Below are positions 34,663 through 46,700 of a stretch of DNA of 64,000 nt, one piece after another; the first letter of the stretch is position 1; the number at the start of each line of letters is the position of its first letter. The notes beneath the pieces are model-generated. The model did no database searches and was not told the origin of the DNA. It saw only the letters and a list, made by a program, of their open reading frames with translations. The DNA is taken from contig NZ_VUOS01000018.1 of assembly GCF_009829325.1 (NCBI RefSeq), positions 1-64,000 on the forward strand, in the 5' to 3' direction. This stretch comes from Nocardia sp. CY41. Its GTDB lineage: Bacteria > Actinomycetota > Actinomycetes > Mycobacteriales > Mycobacteriaceae. A program made the position numbers and the translations under genes.

Positions 34663-34676
34663 GTAACTTGAGTTAC
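34663..34676. promoter_or_regulatory. Dyad upstream of the synthase promoter
   Basis: GTAACT-TG-AGTTAC is a perfect dyad of 6-base arms, 21 bases upstream of the -35 box of the polyketide synthase promoter. It is a candidate activator or repressor site in a locally AT-rich stretch that contrasts with the rest of the window. Confidence 0.4.
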
Positions 34677-34697
34677 TTTTGTGCATACAGCGTGTAA

Positions 34698-34726
34698 TTG
34701 ACGCATAACCGGGCCCGTCGTATGTT
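34698..34726 (+). promoter_or_regulatory. Near-consensus promoter of the polyketide synthase
   Basis: TTGACG (34698-34703) and TATGTT (34721-34726) are separated by exactly 17 bases, close to the housekeeping sigma consensus. Initiation near 34733 would leave about 15 bases before ATG 34748, or about 33 before ATG 34766. Confidence 0.6.
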
Positions 34727-34747
34727 CCACGTCACAACTTTGGCAAG

Positions 34748-37700
34748 ATGTGGGTGGCGGCGCGGATGTCGGATGATGGGTATGACCTACGGGTCTTGCT
34801 GACGCGGGCGCTCCGCCGAATTCAGGAGTTGGAGGCACGGCCACAGCGTGAGCCGATCGCCGTCGTGGGTATCGGTTGCCGCTTTCCCGGCGGCGCGGAA
34901 ACCCCGCAGCAGTACTGGGAACTGCTGTCCTCGGGCCGCGACGGGATCGTCGAGGCGCCGGAAAACCGTTGGACTGTCACGGATTCGGCGCCTCGACGAG
35001 CGCGGCGGCGGGCCGGCCTGCTGGCCGGGCCGATCGATGAAATGGACGCCGGGTTCTTCGGGATCGCACCGCGCGAAGCGGCGTCGATGGACCCGCAACA
35101 GCGGCTCGCACTCGAAATCGCCTGGGAAGCGATGGAAGACGCGGCACTGCGGCCCGACAGCCCGGCCGCGGCACGCGCGGGGGTATTCCTCGGCGTCAGC
35201 TGGCAGGAATACCAGCGCACCATCACCCCGGACTGGGTGCGGTCGGTGGACGCGCACACGCTCACCGGGACGATGTCGAGCATCGTGGCCGGGCGGGTGT
35301 CCCACGCGCTCGGGTTGCGCGGCCCAGCGGTGGCGATCGACACGGCGTGCTCGTCGTCGCTGGTGGCGGTGCATCAGGCGTGTCGCAGCCTGCGCGGGGG
35401 CGAATGCGACGTCGCATTGGCGGGTGGGGTGAATCTGCTGCAATCCGAACTCACCTCCGAGGCGCTGGCCCGCATGGGCGCGCTGTCGCCGGACGGGCAC
35501 TGTCGTCCCTTCGACGCCCGCGCGAACGGGTACGTGCGCGGCGAGGGCGCGGGTGTCGTTGTGCTGAAAAAGCTTTCGCGGGCGATCGCCGACGGCGACG
35601 CGATCAGGGCGCTCATCCGAGGCTCGAGCGTGAACCACGACGGTCGTTCCATGGGCCTCACCGCGCCGAATCCGACAGCACAGCGCGAGTTGCTGCTCGA
35701 CGCGCTGGCCGACGCCGGGTGCACCGCCGACCGGATAGGCTACGTCGAGACGCACGGCACCGGCACGCCACTGGGCGATCCGATCGAGATCGAGGCGCTG
35801 ACCAGGGTTCTCGGCGCGCCGCGTCCGGATGGATCGGTGTGCCTACTGGGTTCGGTGAAGTCGCAGATCGGCCATCTCGAGGCGGCGGCGGGCATCGCCG
35901 GGCTGATCAAGGTGGTGCTGCAACTGCAGCATGAACGAATTCCGCGCCAGCACGATTTCGCCACGATGAACCCGAAGATTTCGCTCGACGGCACGGCGCT
36001 GGCGCTCCCGACCCGCGATGCCGGCTGGCCGCGTACGGAGCGGCCCCGGCTGGCCGGGGTGAGTTCGTTCGGTTTCGCGGGCACCAACGCGCACGTGGTG
36101 CTGGAACAGGCGCCCGAACCGCAGCCGCGCGCGATACCGGAAGGCCCCGCACTGCTCGCTGTCTCGGCGCGCACCCCGGCTGCGCTCGACGCGGTGTCCC
36201 GCCGTTACGCGGAGCAGTTGAGCCGGCCGGAGGCGCCGCTCGCCGATGTCGCTGCCACTGCGGCGCTGGGGCGCACGCATTTCGCGCATCGGCGCGCGGT
36301 CGTGGCGCGCACCGCCGAGGACGCAGCCCGCGAACTCGCAGCTCCGTCAGATCGGTCGACCGACTCGTATGCGGGCAAGCCGCGGGTCGCGATGCTGTTC
36401 ACCGGGCAGGGCGCACAGTACGCGGGGATGGGCGCGGCACTCGACCGCAAGTATCCGGCCTTCCGCGCGGGGCTCGACCGCTGTGACGAGTTACTCGGAC
36501 CACTTCCCGGCGGCATGCGCCTTCGATCGGTGCTGTTCGATGCCGCCGACGAGTTGCTGACCCGCACCGAGTACGCACAACCGGCGCTGTTCGCGATCGA
36601 ATGGGCCTGCGCCGAACTGTGGTCGGCATTCGGCGTGCGTCCCGACGTCGTACTGGGCCACAGCCTCGGTGAACTGGTGGCGGCGACCGTCGCGGGAGTG
36701 TTCGACCTCGCCACCGGGTTGCGTCTGGCCGCCGAGCGTGGCCGGCTGATGCAGGCGGTCGCGCAGCGCGGGGCCATGGCGGCGGTGTTCGCCGCGCCCG
36801 CGGAATTCGAAGCGCTGATGGACGCGCTCGCGGCGACTGTGTCGGTAGCCGCGGTCAACGGTCCCGGACAGTTCGTGGTCTCCGGTGCGGTGGACGCGGT
36901 GGATCGAATCGTGCGCGCCGCCGAGGAGCGGTCGATCCGCACGGTGCGGCTTCCCGGTGCGACGGCCTTCCACTCGCCGCTGCTGGAGCCGATGCTGGAG
37001 GACTTCGAGACCCGGGTCGCGGAGCTGGTGCCCGACCCGCGCGCGGCGAGAATCGCGCTGGTGTCCAACGTGACCGGCGCGCCGATCGAGACCCGTATGG
37101 ATGCCGCGTACTGGCGGGCGCACGCGCGCGGCACCGTCCGATTCGCCGACGGTGTGCGCTCGCTCGCCGAGTCGGGCGTGGACGCCTATCTCGAAGTGGG
37201 ACCGCACCCGGTGCTGCTGGAGTTCGGGCGGCACACCGACCCCGGCGCTCTGTGGCTGCCGAGCATGCGCCGAAGTTCCAGTGACGACGAGGTGTTGCTG
37301 ACCGGTCTGGGGCAGCTGTACTGCGCCGGTGCGGAGATCGAATGGACCGCGGTGGTGCCCGAGGGCGCGCGGCGGCGCAACGACCTGCCCACCTACCCTT
37401 TCGAGCGGGAGCAACTCGCCGTGCCGAACGCGGGCACGTCGTCGAGCACCGGATATCTTGCCGAGCACCGGTTCCGGGACCGCCCGGTGGTGCCCGCGGC
37501 GGATCTCGCGCTGCGTGCTCTGCGGGCGGCCGGAGACACCGACCACGAGCTGATCGACTTCGTCGCGGCGCGGCCGGTGCCGCTGGAGGAGTTGGCCGAG
37601 CCGGCCGTGTCCGAAGCGGGGGATCGCACCGAAGTGCGGTTCCACGTCGAGAACGGCAGTGTCACCGCGGTGTCCGCTGCGGTTCGAGCCGCTTCGGCGG

Positions 37701-40700
37701 GCCCACGCGAAGCCGGGGACCTGTCCGAGGCGCGGCGCGCGCTCAGCACCGAATGGGACGTCGCGGACTTCTACCGGCGGTGTGCCGACGCCGGATTGAC
37801 CTTCGGCCCGCGATTCCGCTGGATCACGCGCTTGCAGGCCGGCGAGGGCAGCGTGCTCGCCGAAGTGCGACGCCCGGCCGAACTGGCCGGTGAACCGCAC
37901 GCCTGGCTGCCGTGCCTGCTCGACGCCGCGGTGCAGACCGGCCTCGCGCTGGCCTCCAGGGACACCGACGCGGCTCGACTGCCGGTCGGTATCGGCCGTC
38001 TGCGGTTGGCCTGCGAAGACGCGGGTGCGGCCGCGTGCGTGCTGGCCGAGCGCACCGGCCGCACAGTTCGCATCACGGTGTTCGATACCGCGGGCGCCGT
38101 GATCTGCGATATCGAAGACGTATGGTTCGCCGAGTCCGGCGCCGCCGGACAGTCGCAGGATCGGGATCGCATGTCCGGCCTCACGCATCGTCCGACCTGG
38201 ACGCCCGCCGCAGCGTCGCCGAGCGGACAGGGACCCACCGCCGCGCTGGTGATCGGCGTCGGTCAGCAAGCCGACCGGCTCGCCGCCGCGTTGCGCGCCG
38301 CAGGTGCCGATGCCGTTGCGGTGGAACGCACCACGGATTACGTTGTCCGGCCCGACGACGACCGCGCGGTGATCTACCTCGCCGACGTCGAGGCGGACGA
38401 CAGCGCCGACGCGGCGCGGCGGGAAACGCACTTCGCCCTGAGTGTGATCCAACGGATGGCTCGCAGCGTCGCCGACGCACCCTTGTACCTGGTGACCCTC
38501 GGGGCAACCGGAGCGCTGCCCGGCGAACCCGTGCGCCCTGCTGCCGCGGCGCTGTGGGGATTGGGCGCGGTCGCGCGCACCGAACTGCCCGAATTGCGCT
38601 GCCACCTGATCGATGTGCCCGTCGACGCACCCTGCGACGACCACCGCTTGGTGAGCGAAATCTGCTCGGGCGCGGCAGATGAGGCGGTCGCACTGCGCGG
38701 GCACCACCGCTACACGCCGCGATTGCAGCCCTCCGACGACCTCGGCCCCCTGCCTCGCCTCGATCGTGGCGGCGCGTATCTGATCACCGGCGGGCGCGGA
38801 GCGCTGGGGTTGTCCGCTGCGCGGACGCTGGCCGAAGCCGGCGCCGGGACCGTGGTGCTGGCCGGTCGCAGCGACCCCGCTCCGGGTGACGAGCGGGAGA
38901 TGGCGCGAATCGCCGCCCTCGGCGCGCGCGTCGAGACCGTGGTGGTCGACGTCGCGGATCGAGCGGCGCTGTCGCGCCTGCTCACTCGCTTCGATGACGA
39001 GCTGCCGCGGCTGTCCGGGGTGGTGCATTGTGCGGGCGTCCTGGACGACGCCCTGCTCGTCGAGCAGACGCCGGGGCACATCGATCGGGTGTTCGCGGGG
39101 AAGGTCGCCGGGGCGTGGCACCTGCACGAGCTGACCGTGGACAGATCGCTGGAGCTGTTCGTGCTGTTCTCGTCGGTCAGCGCCGCGGTGGGCACCGCCG
39201 GGCAGGGCAACTATGCGGCGGCAAACGCGTATCTGGATGCCCTCGCTCGCCTGCGCACGGCGCGCGGGCTGCCCGCGGTGAGCATCGCGTGGGGCCCGTG
39301 GGCGAACACCGGCATGGCCGGGGGACTCGGCGACGCGGCCCGCCGCGCGTGGTTGCGCCACGGCGTCGCCGAATTGGCCGTCGAGGACGGCGCCCGAGCG
39401 CTGCGCTCGCTGCTGTCGGCCGAGGGCGTCGTCGCGGTATTCCCCGCCGTCACAGAGGCTCCCGCGCAGGCGGAATCGATCGCCGAGGTGCACGCGCAAG
39501 ACGCCCGGCCACCGAGCGAGCCGGCGGATCTGCTCGAACTGGTGCGTGGCCACGCCATGACCGCGCTGGGCCGCACGACGGCGATTTCCGAGCGCACGCC
39601 GCTGCGCGAACTCGGACTGGATTCCATGATGGCCGTCGAACTGCGCGACGCGCTCTCCGCCGATCTGGGCGTGCGACTGCCGGCGACCCTGCTGTTCGAT
39701 CATCCGACCGTCGCCGCGGTGTCCGAGGAGATCGCCCGGCTCGGCGCGCGGTCCGCCCCCCGCCGCACGGCGCGAGAGCAGGCCGGACAACGACCGATCA
39801 CGCGCACCTCCGAGCAGCTCACCACCCCCGTGTACCCAACCGAACTCCCGGTTACACCTATTACTTCGAACGTGTCGCAGCTCACAAAGCGTGAAACCGG
39901 CACTGCCCCGGACGAAGACGCCGATGCTATCGCGATCATCGGCATGGGCTGCCGTTATCCGGGCGCGGTCCGCGGGCCGGCCGACTTCTGGCGCGTGCTC
40001 GCCACCGAGACCGACGCGGTGACCGAGGTCCCCGCGCACCGCTGGGATGCGGACGCCTTCTTCGATCCGGACCCGGACGCCGAGGGCAAGACCTACACGC
40101 GCTGGGGCGGATTCGTCGACGACATCGAGGAATTCGACGCCGGATTCTTCGACATCTCCGTCGGCGAGGCGCGGATGCTGGACCCGCAGCAGCGTTTGTT
40201 GCTCGAAACAACCTGGGAGGCGCTCGAACACGCCGGATATCCGGCGAGTCGTCTGGAGGGCAGCCGGACCGGTGTCTTCGTCGGGTTGATGTCCAATGAC
40301 TATGCCGAGCGGATGGCGCGGGCCGACCTCGCGCCCGATGCCTGGTTCGGTACCGGCAATCTCTCCAGCGTCGCCTCCGGGCGGCTGTCGTACTTCCTCG
40401 GCGTGCACGGGCCCAGCCTCACCATCGACACCGCGTGCTCGTCGTCCTTGGTGACGGTGCATACCGCGGTACGCAGCCTGCGCAGCGGCGAATGCGATCT
40501 GGCGCTGGCCGGTGGCGCCACCGTGGTGCTCACGCCCTCGCTCGACATCTATTTCGCGCGGGCACGGGGTCTGGCCGCCGACGGCCGGTGCAAGAGCTTC
40601 GACGCGCGCGCCGACGGCGTGGTCTGGAGCGACGGCGCGGGGATGCTGGTGCTCAAGCGACTGTCGGACGCCCGGCGTGACGGCGATCGGGTGCTGGGGC

Positions 40701-43700
40701 TGGTGCGCGGATCGGCGGTCAATTCCGACGGCCGCAGTCAGGGATTGAGCGCGCCGAACGGTCCGGCGCAGGAACGGGTCATCCGCGCGGCGCTCGCGGA
40801 CGCGGCGCTCGCGGCGGAGGACATCGATTACGTCGAGACGCACGGCACCGGTACGGCGCTGGGTGATCCGATCGAAGTGAACGCGCTGGCCTCGGTGCTG
40901 GGGGAGGGGCGCACCCCAACGAGCCCCTTGTGGATCGGATCGGTGAAATCGAATCTCGGGCACACCCAGGCCGCGGCGGGCATCGCGAACATCATCAAAG
41001 TGATCGAATCGATGCGGCACGAGCGCATTCCCGCCTCGCTGCACTTCCGGTCGGGCAATCCGCATATCGACTGGGACTCGGTCGCGATCCGCGTGGTCGC
41101 CGAGCAGCGGCCGTGGCCGCGTTCGCGGCGACCGCGGCGGGCGGGTGTGAGCGCGTTCGGTATCAGCGGGACGAACGCGCACGTGGTGCTCGAGGAAGCG
41201 CCGCAGGAATCGGAGCACGCAACCGCCGACGACTCCGGACCCCATCTGCTGGTCCTCTCGGCGAAGAGCGCCGAGGCGCTGCGTGAACTGGCTGCTCGCT
41301 ACCGGGATCTGCTGGCCACCCGCCCGGAGACCGCGCTCGGGGATTTGTGCGCGTCCGCCGCGGTGGGCCGAACCCACTTCGACGAGCGTGTGGCCATCGG
41401 CTTCGACACCGCCGCGCAGCTGCGCGCCGCACTCGGGAATGTCGCCTCGGGGACGATCGAGAGCGGATCGGTCGTCACGGAGTCGATCGGTTCGGCAGAT
41501 CTCGCTCGCCGCTACGTCAATGGTTCCGAAATCGACTGGGCAGCTGTGTATTCCACTCGCAAGTGGCGTCGGGTCGATGTGCCGACCTACCCGTTCCAGC
41601 GCAAACGGCACTGGCTGGAGCTGACGCCGCGCTCCACGGACACGCCCTCCCCGCGCACGGTGCGACTCACTCCGGAGATGTTCGAAGGACACCGCCTGCG
41701 GGGTGTGCCCACGGTGCCCGCGGCGTGGCTGTGCGCTCAGCTGAACGAGATCGCCGCTGGACTGCCCGGGGCATGGGAGGTCACCGGGCTGCGACTGCTG
41801 CAGCCGCTGGAGGTCACCGCCGAAACGGTGCTGCGGGTGGAGCTCGAGCCCCGCCCGGATGGTCATGGCGTGCGTTTCCTTCGCCGCGATGACGACGTCA
41901 CCTGCTATGCGCAGGCGAACCTGACTGTGGCGCAATCCGATTCGATGGCATCGCTCGGGGCTGCGGCGCGTGACCCCGAGCCAGGGATATGGCCCGCCTA
42001 CTACAACAGGGTGGCAGGGCTGGGCCTGGATCTGGGTACCGACTACCGCTGTGCACTCGAATTCCGGCGGATCGGCGACACCGAAGCCGAAGCCGTGTTC
42101 CGGCTGCCCGGTGACCGCGCGACAGCGCTCGATCCGATCTTGCTCGATGCCTGTTTGCACACCATCGTGGTGACCGCTCGGGCCGAGGGGTTGTTCCTGC
42201 CGTCCGGTATGGGGAGAGTTCGATTCTTCGACGGACCACAGGCCGGGGATACGACCGTCCGGTGCCGGGTGCGGGTGACCGAACGAGGGGCACGCGTCAT
42301 CGTCGGTGACGCCACACTGCACTCGCTCTCCGGGCGACCTCTCGCCGGTGTGCACGGGGTCGAGCTGATGGCTACGGGGTCAGGGTTTGCGCCCCACTCG
42401 TCGGCCGGCGAATCGGATTCGTCCCGGCTCACGCGTCTGCTGCACCACGTGGAATGGGTTCCCGCCGAGAGCGGCGCGTTCGGAGCAGAAGATCCCCCGG
42501 GCCGCTGGTTGATCTTCGGCGACGGGCCGGTCGGTGACGGCGTCGCCGCCGAGCTGGCTGCGCGCGGCGCGGACACCGTGGTCGTACGCCCGGACGACGC
42601 GGCCGATCCGCTCTCGTCGCCGCCGCGAGGCGTCGTCTTCGCGTGGACCGCGGCGTCCGCCCAGACCCGCATCGAAGCCGTCCTGCGGTTGACGCGCGCG
42701 CTGGACGCGGCGGCGCACCGGCCGTCCGCGCTGTGGTTGCTGACCGTCGACGCCCAGCACGTCGCGCCCGCCGACCGGCCGGATCCCGACCAGGCGCTGT
42801 TGTGGGGTCTCGGGCGCACGCTGAGGACCGAGCATCCGGAGTTCGGGTGCCGATTGCTGGATCTGTCCGCCGGGTTCGCCGCGGAGAGTGTCGTCGACGG
42901 GTTGCTCGGCGACCGCTCCGGTGAGTTCGCGATTCGCGACAACCGTTGGCTGACCGCGCGTCTCGCCGACGGCCCCGCGCCGTCCGCCGAGTACCGATTG
43001 GTCGCCGACCGCTCCGGCGAATTCGACCGGATGCGATTGATCTCCGGTGTCCGACGTGCACCGGCGGCCGGGGAGGTCGAGATCGAGATCGCCGCCGCCG
43101 GTCTCAACGCCCACGACCTGTGGGTGGCCTCGGGCATACATCCGCAGGGTGTGCTGCCGTTGGGTACGGAATGCGCGGGCCGGATCACCGCGGTCGGCGC
43201 CGGGGTCGACGGGCTCGCGGTCGGTGACCATGTCGTGGCCTTGGCGAGCGAGAGCCTTGCCCGCCACGTGACGGTCGACCAAGGCATGGTGGCACTGCTG
43301 CCGGATCACCTGTCCTTCGCCGAAGGCGCCACCGTGCCCTACGCCTTCACCGCCGCGTGGCATGCGCTGTTCGACCTCGGCGGCCTGCGCGCCGGGGACC
43401 GGGTGCTGGTCCACGGCACCGCCGACGGCATAGGTATGGCTGTGGTCCAGCTGGCCGCGCACGCAGGCGCGCAGGTGTACGCACCTGCCGCGCTGTGTCG
43501 CTGGGCGGCGACCGCGGGCCTCCCCGTGACACAGATCGATAGCTGGCGTAGCCACGGATTCGGCGAGAGCGCGCGGGCGGCAACTGCGGGGCACGGCGTG
43601 GATGTCGTCGTGCACACCCTGGGCGACGGATTCGCGGCGCGCGCCTCCGAGATACTGCACGCCGACGGCCGCGTGGTGGAAATCGTCGACCCGGTGCAGA

Positions 43701-46700
43701 CCGGCGCGATCGACCGCCACGGCGATATCGGCGATCGGGCTTTCGATCCGGCCACCGTCGACCCCCCGCAGCTGGGCGCTGCCCTCCGCGCCGTGATGGC
43801 GCTGTTCGCACAGCGTGCGCTGACTGCGCTGCCGCACGCGATGCACGGGATCGATCGTGCCGCCGAGGCGTTCCGCGCCATGGCGCAACGAGATCATCCC
43901 GGTCGCGTCGTGGTGCTGGGCCGAGACGCCTCCGCCGCCGCGCACGAAGACCGGTTGCCCGATGGCACCTATCTGGTGACGGGAGGTTTCGGCGGCCTCG
44001 GCGCCGCGGCCGCGCGGTGGCTGGCCGATCACGGTGTCCGGCACTTGGTGCTGGTGGGCAGGCGCGCACCGGACGCGGCGGGAGCGCGCCTGATGGAATC
44101 GCTGCGCGCCACCGGTGTGCGGGTGACGGCGCGGCAGGCGGATGTCGGTGACCGTGGTGCCGTCGCGGCGCTGCTGCGGGGCATCGCGGAATCCGGGCTG
44201 CCGCCATTGCGGGGCGTCATCCACTGCGCGGGAGTGCTCGACGACGGCGTGGTGACCGAGCAGAGCTGGCCGAGGTTCCAGACCGTGCTCGGACCCAAAT
44301 ATCATGCGGCGCGCCACCTCGACGAACTCACCCGCGACCAGCCGCTGGAACTTTTCCTCATCTATTCGTCCGTGGCAGGCGTGCTCGGCACCCCGGGCCA
44401 GTCGAACTACGCCGCGGCCAACGCGGCATTGGATGCGCTGGCCTGGCGGCGGCGGGCCGAGGGACTGCCCGCACTGAGCATCGGGTGGGGACCGTTCGCC
44501 GATGTGGGTATGGCCGCGGGCCGGGCCGACGTCACCGCGCGGCTCGTTCGACGTGGGTTGCCGCCGCTGTACGAGGGGGACGCGGCCGCGGCGCTGGATC
44601 ATCTCGTCCGGTCCGGCAGCACCGCCCCGGGCGTCTTCGACTTCGCGCCCGAACGGTGGCACGCGCAGCGGGCGCCGCACGTCACGGCGGCCGCCCCGCT
44701 GCGGACTCGACCGGAGATTGCCGAATCCCCGGCCACACCCGATGATGTCGCCCCCTGGGAGGCGCTCGTCCAGCGCGTCGCGATGCGGGTATTGGATCGA
44801 GCCGGTGCACTGGATCCGGAGGTCCCACTGCACGACACGGGCGTGGATTCGCTGACGGGGATGGAATTGCGTGCGGCACTGGCCGCCGAGGTCGGGATGC
44901 CGCTGCCCGCCGGGCTCGTCTTCGACTACCCGACGGTGCGTGACATCGCGCGGTTCCTGCACCGCAAGGGCGCGTCCGCTCCCCCGGCGGCACAGCACCA
45001 GACCGCCGCCCAGGCGTCTGCGCTCCCGTCCGCACCTCCGGAAACGTCGTCCTCGGAACATCCTGTGGAGCCACATTCTTCGACCGAAGCCGACTTTGGA
45101 AGCGACCAGCCCGACGACGATCCCATCGTCATCGTCGGCATGAGCTGCCGCTTCCCGGGCGGAGTACGCACGCCCGAGGACTTCTGGGATCTGCTGTGGC
45201 ACGGCCGGGACGCGATCACCGAGGTGCCACCGCAGCGTTGGAACATCGACGACTACTACGATCCCGACCCGGCAGCGCTGGGCACGATGTACACCCGCTG
45301 GGGCGGGTTCGTCGACGACGCCGACGAATTCGATCCCGCGTTCTTCGGCATCGGCGCGGCGGAGGCGCGGGCGATGGACCCGCAGCAACGCCTCCTGCTG
45401 GAAACCACCTGGGAGGCGCTCGAACGCTCCGGTCGCGCGCCCGGCGCGTTGGCGGGCAGCCGCACCGGCGTGTTCGTCGGTCTGTGCTTCAGCGAGTATC
45501 CGGCGACACCGATCCGGGCCGCCGATCCGACCGCGATCGGCGCCTATTCGGTGATCGGTTCGGCGCCGAGCGTCGCGGCCGGTCGCTTGGCCTACGTCCT
45601 CGGGCTGCAAGGTCCCGCGATGACGTTGGATACGGCATGCTCGTCGTCGCTGGTGGCGTTGCAGGCAGCCGAGGACGGGCTGCGCGCAGGCCGGTGCGAC
45701 CTGGCACTGGTCGGCGGAGTCAACCTCCAGCTGGCCGCGGAGACCACCGTCGGCTTCTGCCGTCTGGCCGCGCTGTCGCCCGACGGACGGTCACGGGCGT
45801 TCGACGCCGACGCCGACGGCTACGTCCGCGCCGACGGGTGCGGCGTGCTGATACTGACCCGACTGTCGCAGGCCCGCCGCCACGGTGATCGGGTGCTGGC
45901 CGTCGTTCGTGGCGTCGCGGTCAATCACGACGGACGATCCAACGGTCTCACCGCGCCCAACGGCCCGGCTCAGCAGCGCGTCATCAGCGACGCGCTGGCG
46001 CGGGCGGGGCTGCGGCCGGAGGCGGTGGACTACGTCGAGACGCACGGCACCGGAACCCCGCTCGGTGATCCGATCGAGGCCACCGCACTGGCCGAGGTGT
46101 ACGGCGCCGGCCGTGCGCGGCCGCTGCTCATCGGGTCGGTCAAGACCAATATCGGGCATACGGAGGCGGCGGCCGGCGTCGCGGGAGTCATCAAGGCCGT
46201 GCTCATGTTGCAGCACCGCCGGATTCCGCCGAGCCTGCACTTCCGGACACCGAACCCGCTGATCGACTGGGCCGGTCTGCCGCTGGAAGTCGTGCGCGAG
46301 GGCCGGGAGTGGCCGCGTGCCGATCACGACCCGGCGATCGGCATCAGCTCCTTCGGGATGAGCGGCACCAACGCGCACATCGTGCTCGCCCAGGGTGACC
46401 CGGCGCAGGCGCCGCGCACGGAATCACCGGGCGCGCAACTGCTCGTCCTGTCCGCACGCGACCGGACCGCCCTCACCGACACCGCCAGGAACTGGGCAGA
46501 CGAAATCTCCTCGGAGCATGCCTCCTTCGGCGATCTGGCCTACACCGCCGCGACCGCGCGGACCCATTTCGAGGAGCGGTTAGCGGTGGTCGCCGATACC
46601 GGCGCGGCGGCCGCGCGGCAGCTGCGGGACCGGCCGCCGACGCTGATCCACGGCCGCGTGGAACGAACAGCACGGGCGAAGGTGGCCCTGCTGTTCACCG

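Noticed and set aside
36491..42355. A frame of almost 2000 codons open on the minus strand opposite the synthase
   Set aside because: It is opposite well-conserved KS, AT and DH domains, is rich in Arg, His and Gln, and matches no family. Long open antisense frames are expected opposite very GC-rich genes. Similar ones opposite 42380-45610, 48188-51499 and 57529-60504 were rejected for the same reason.
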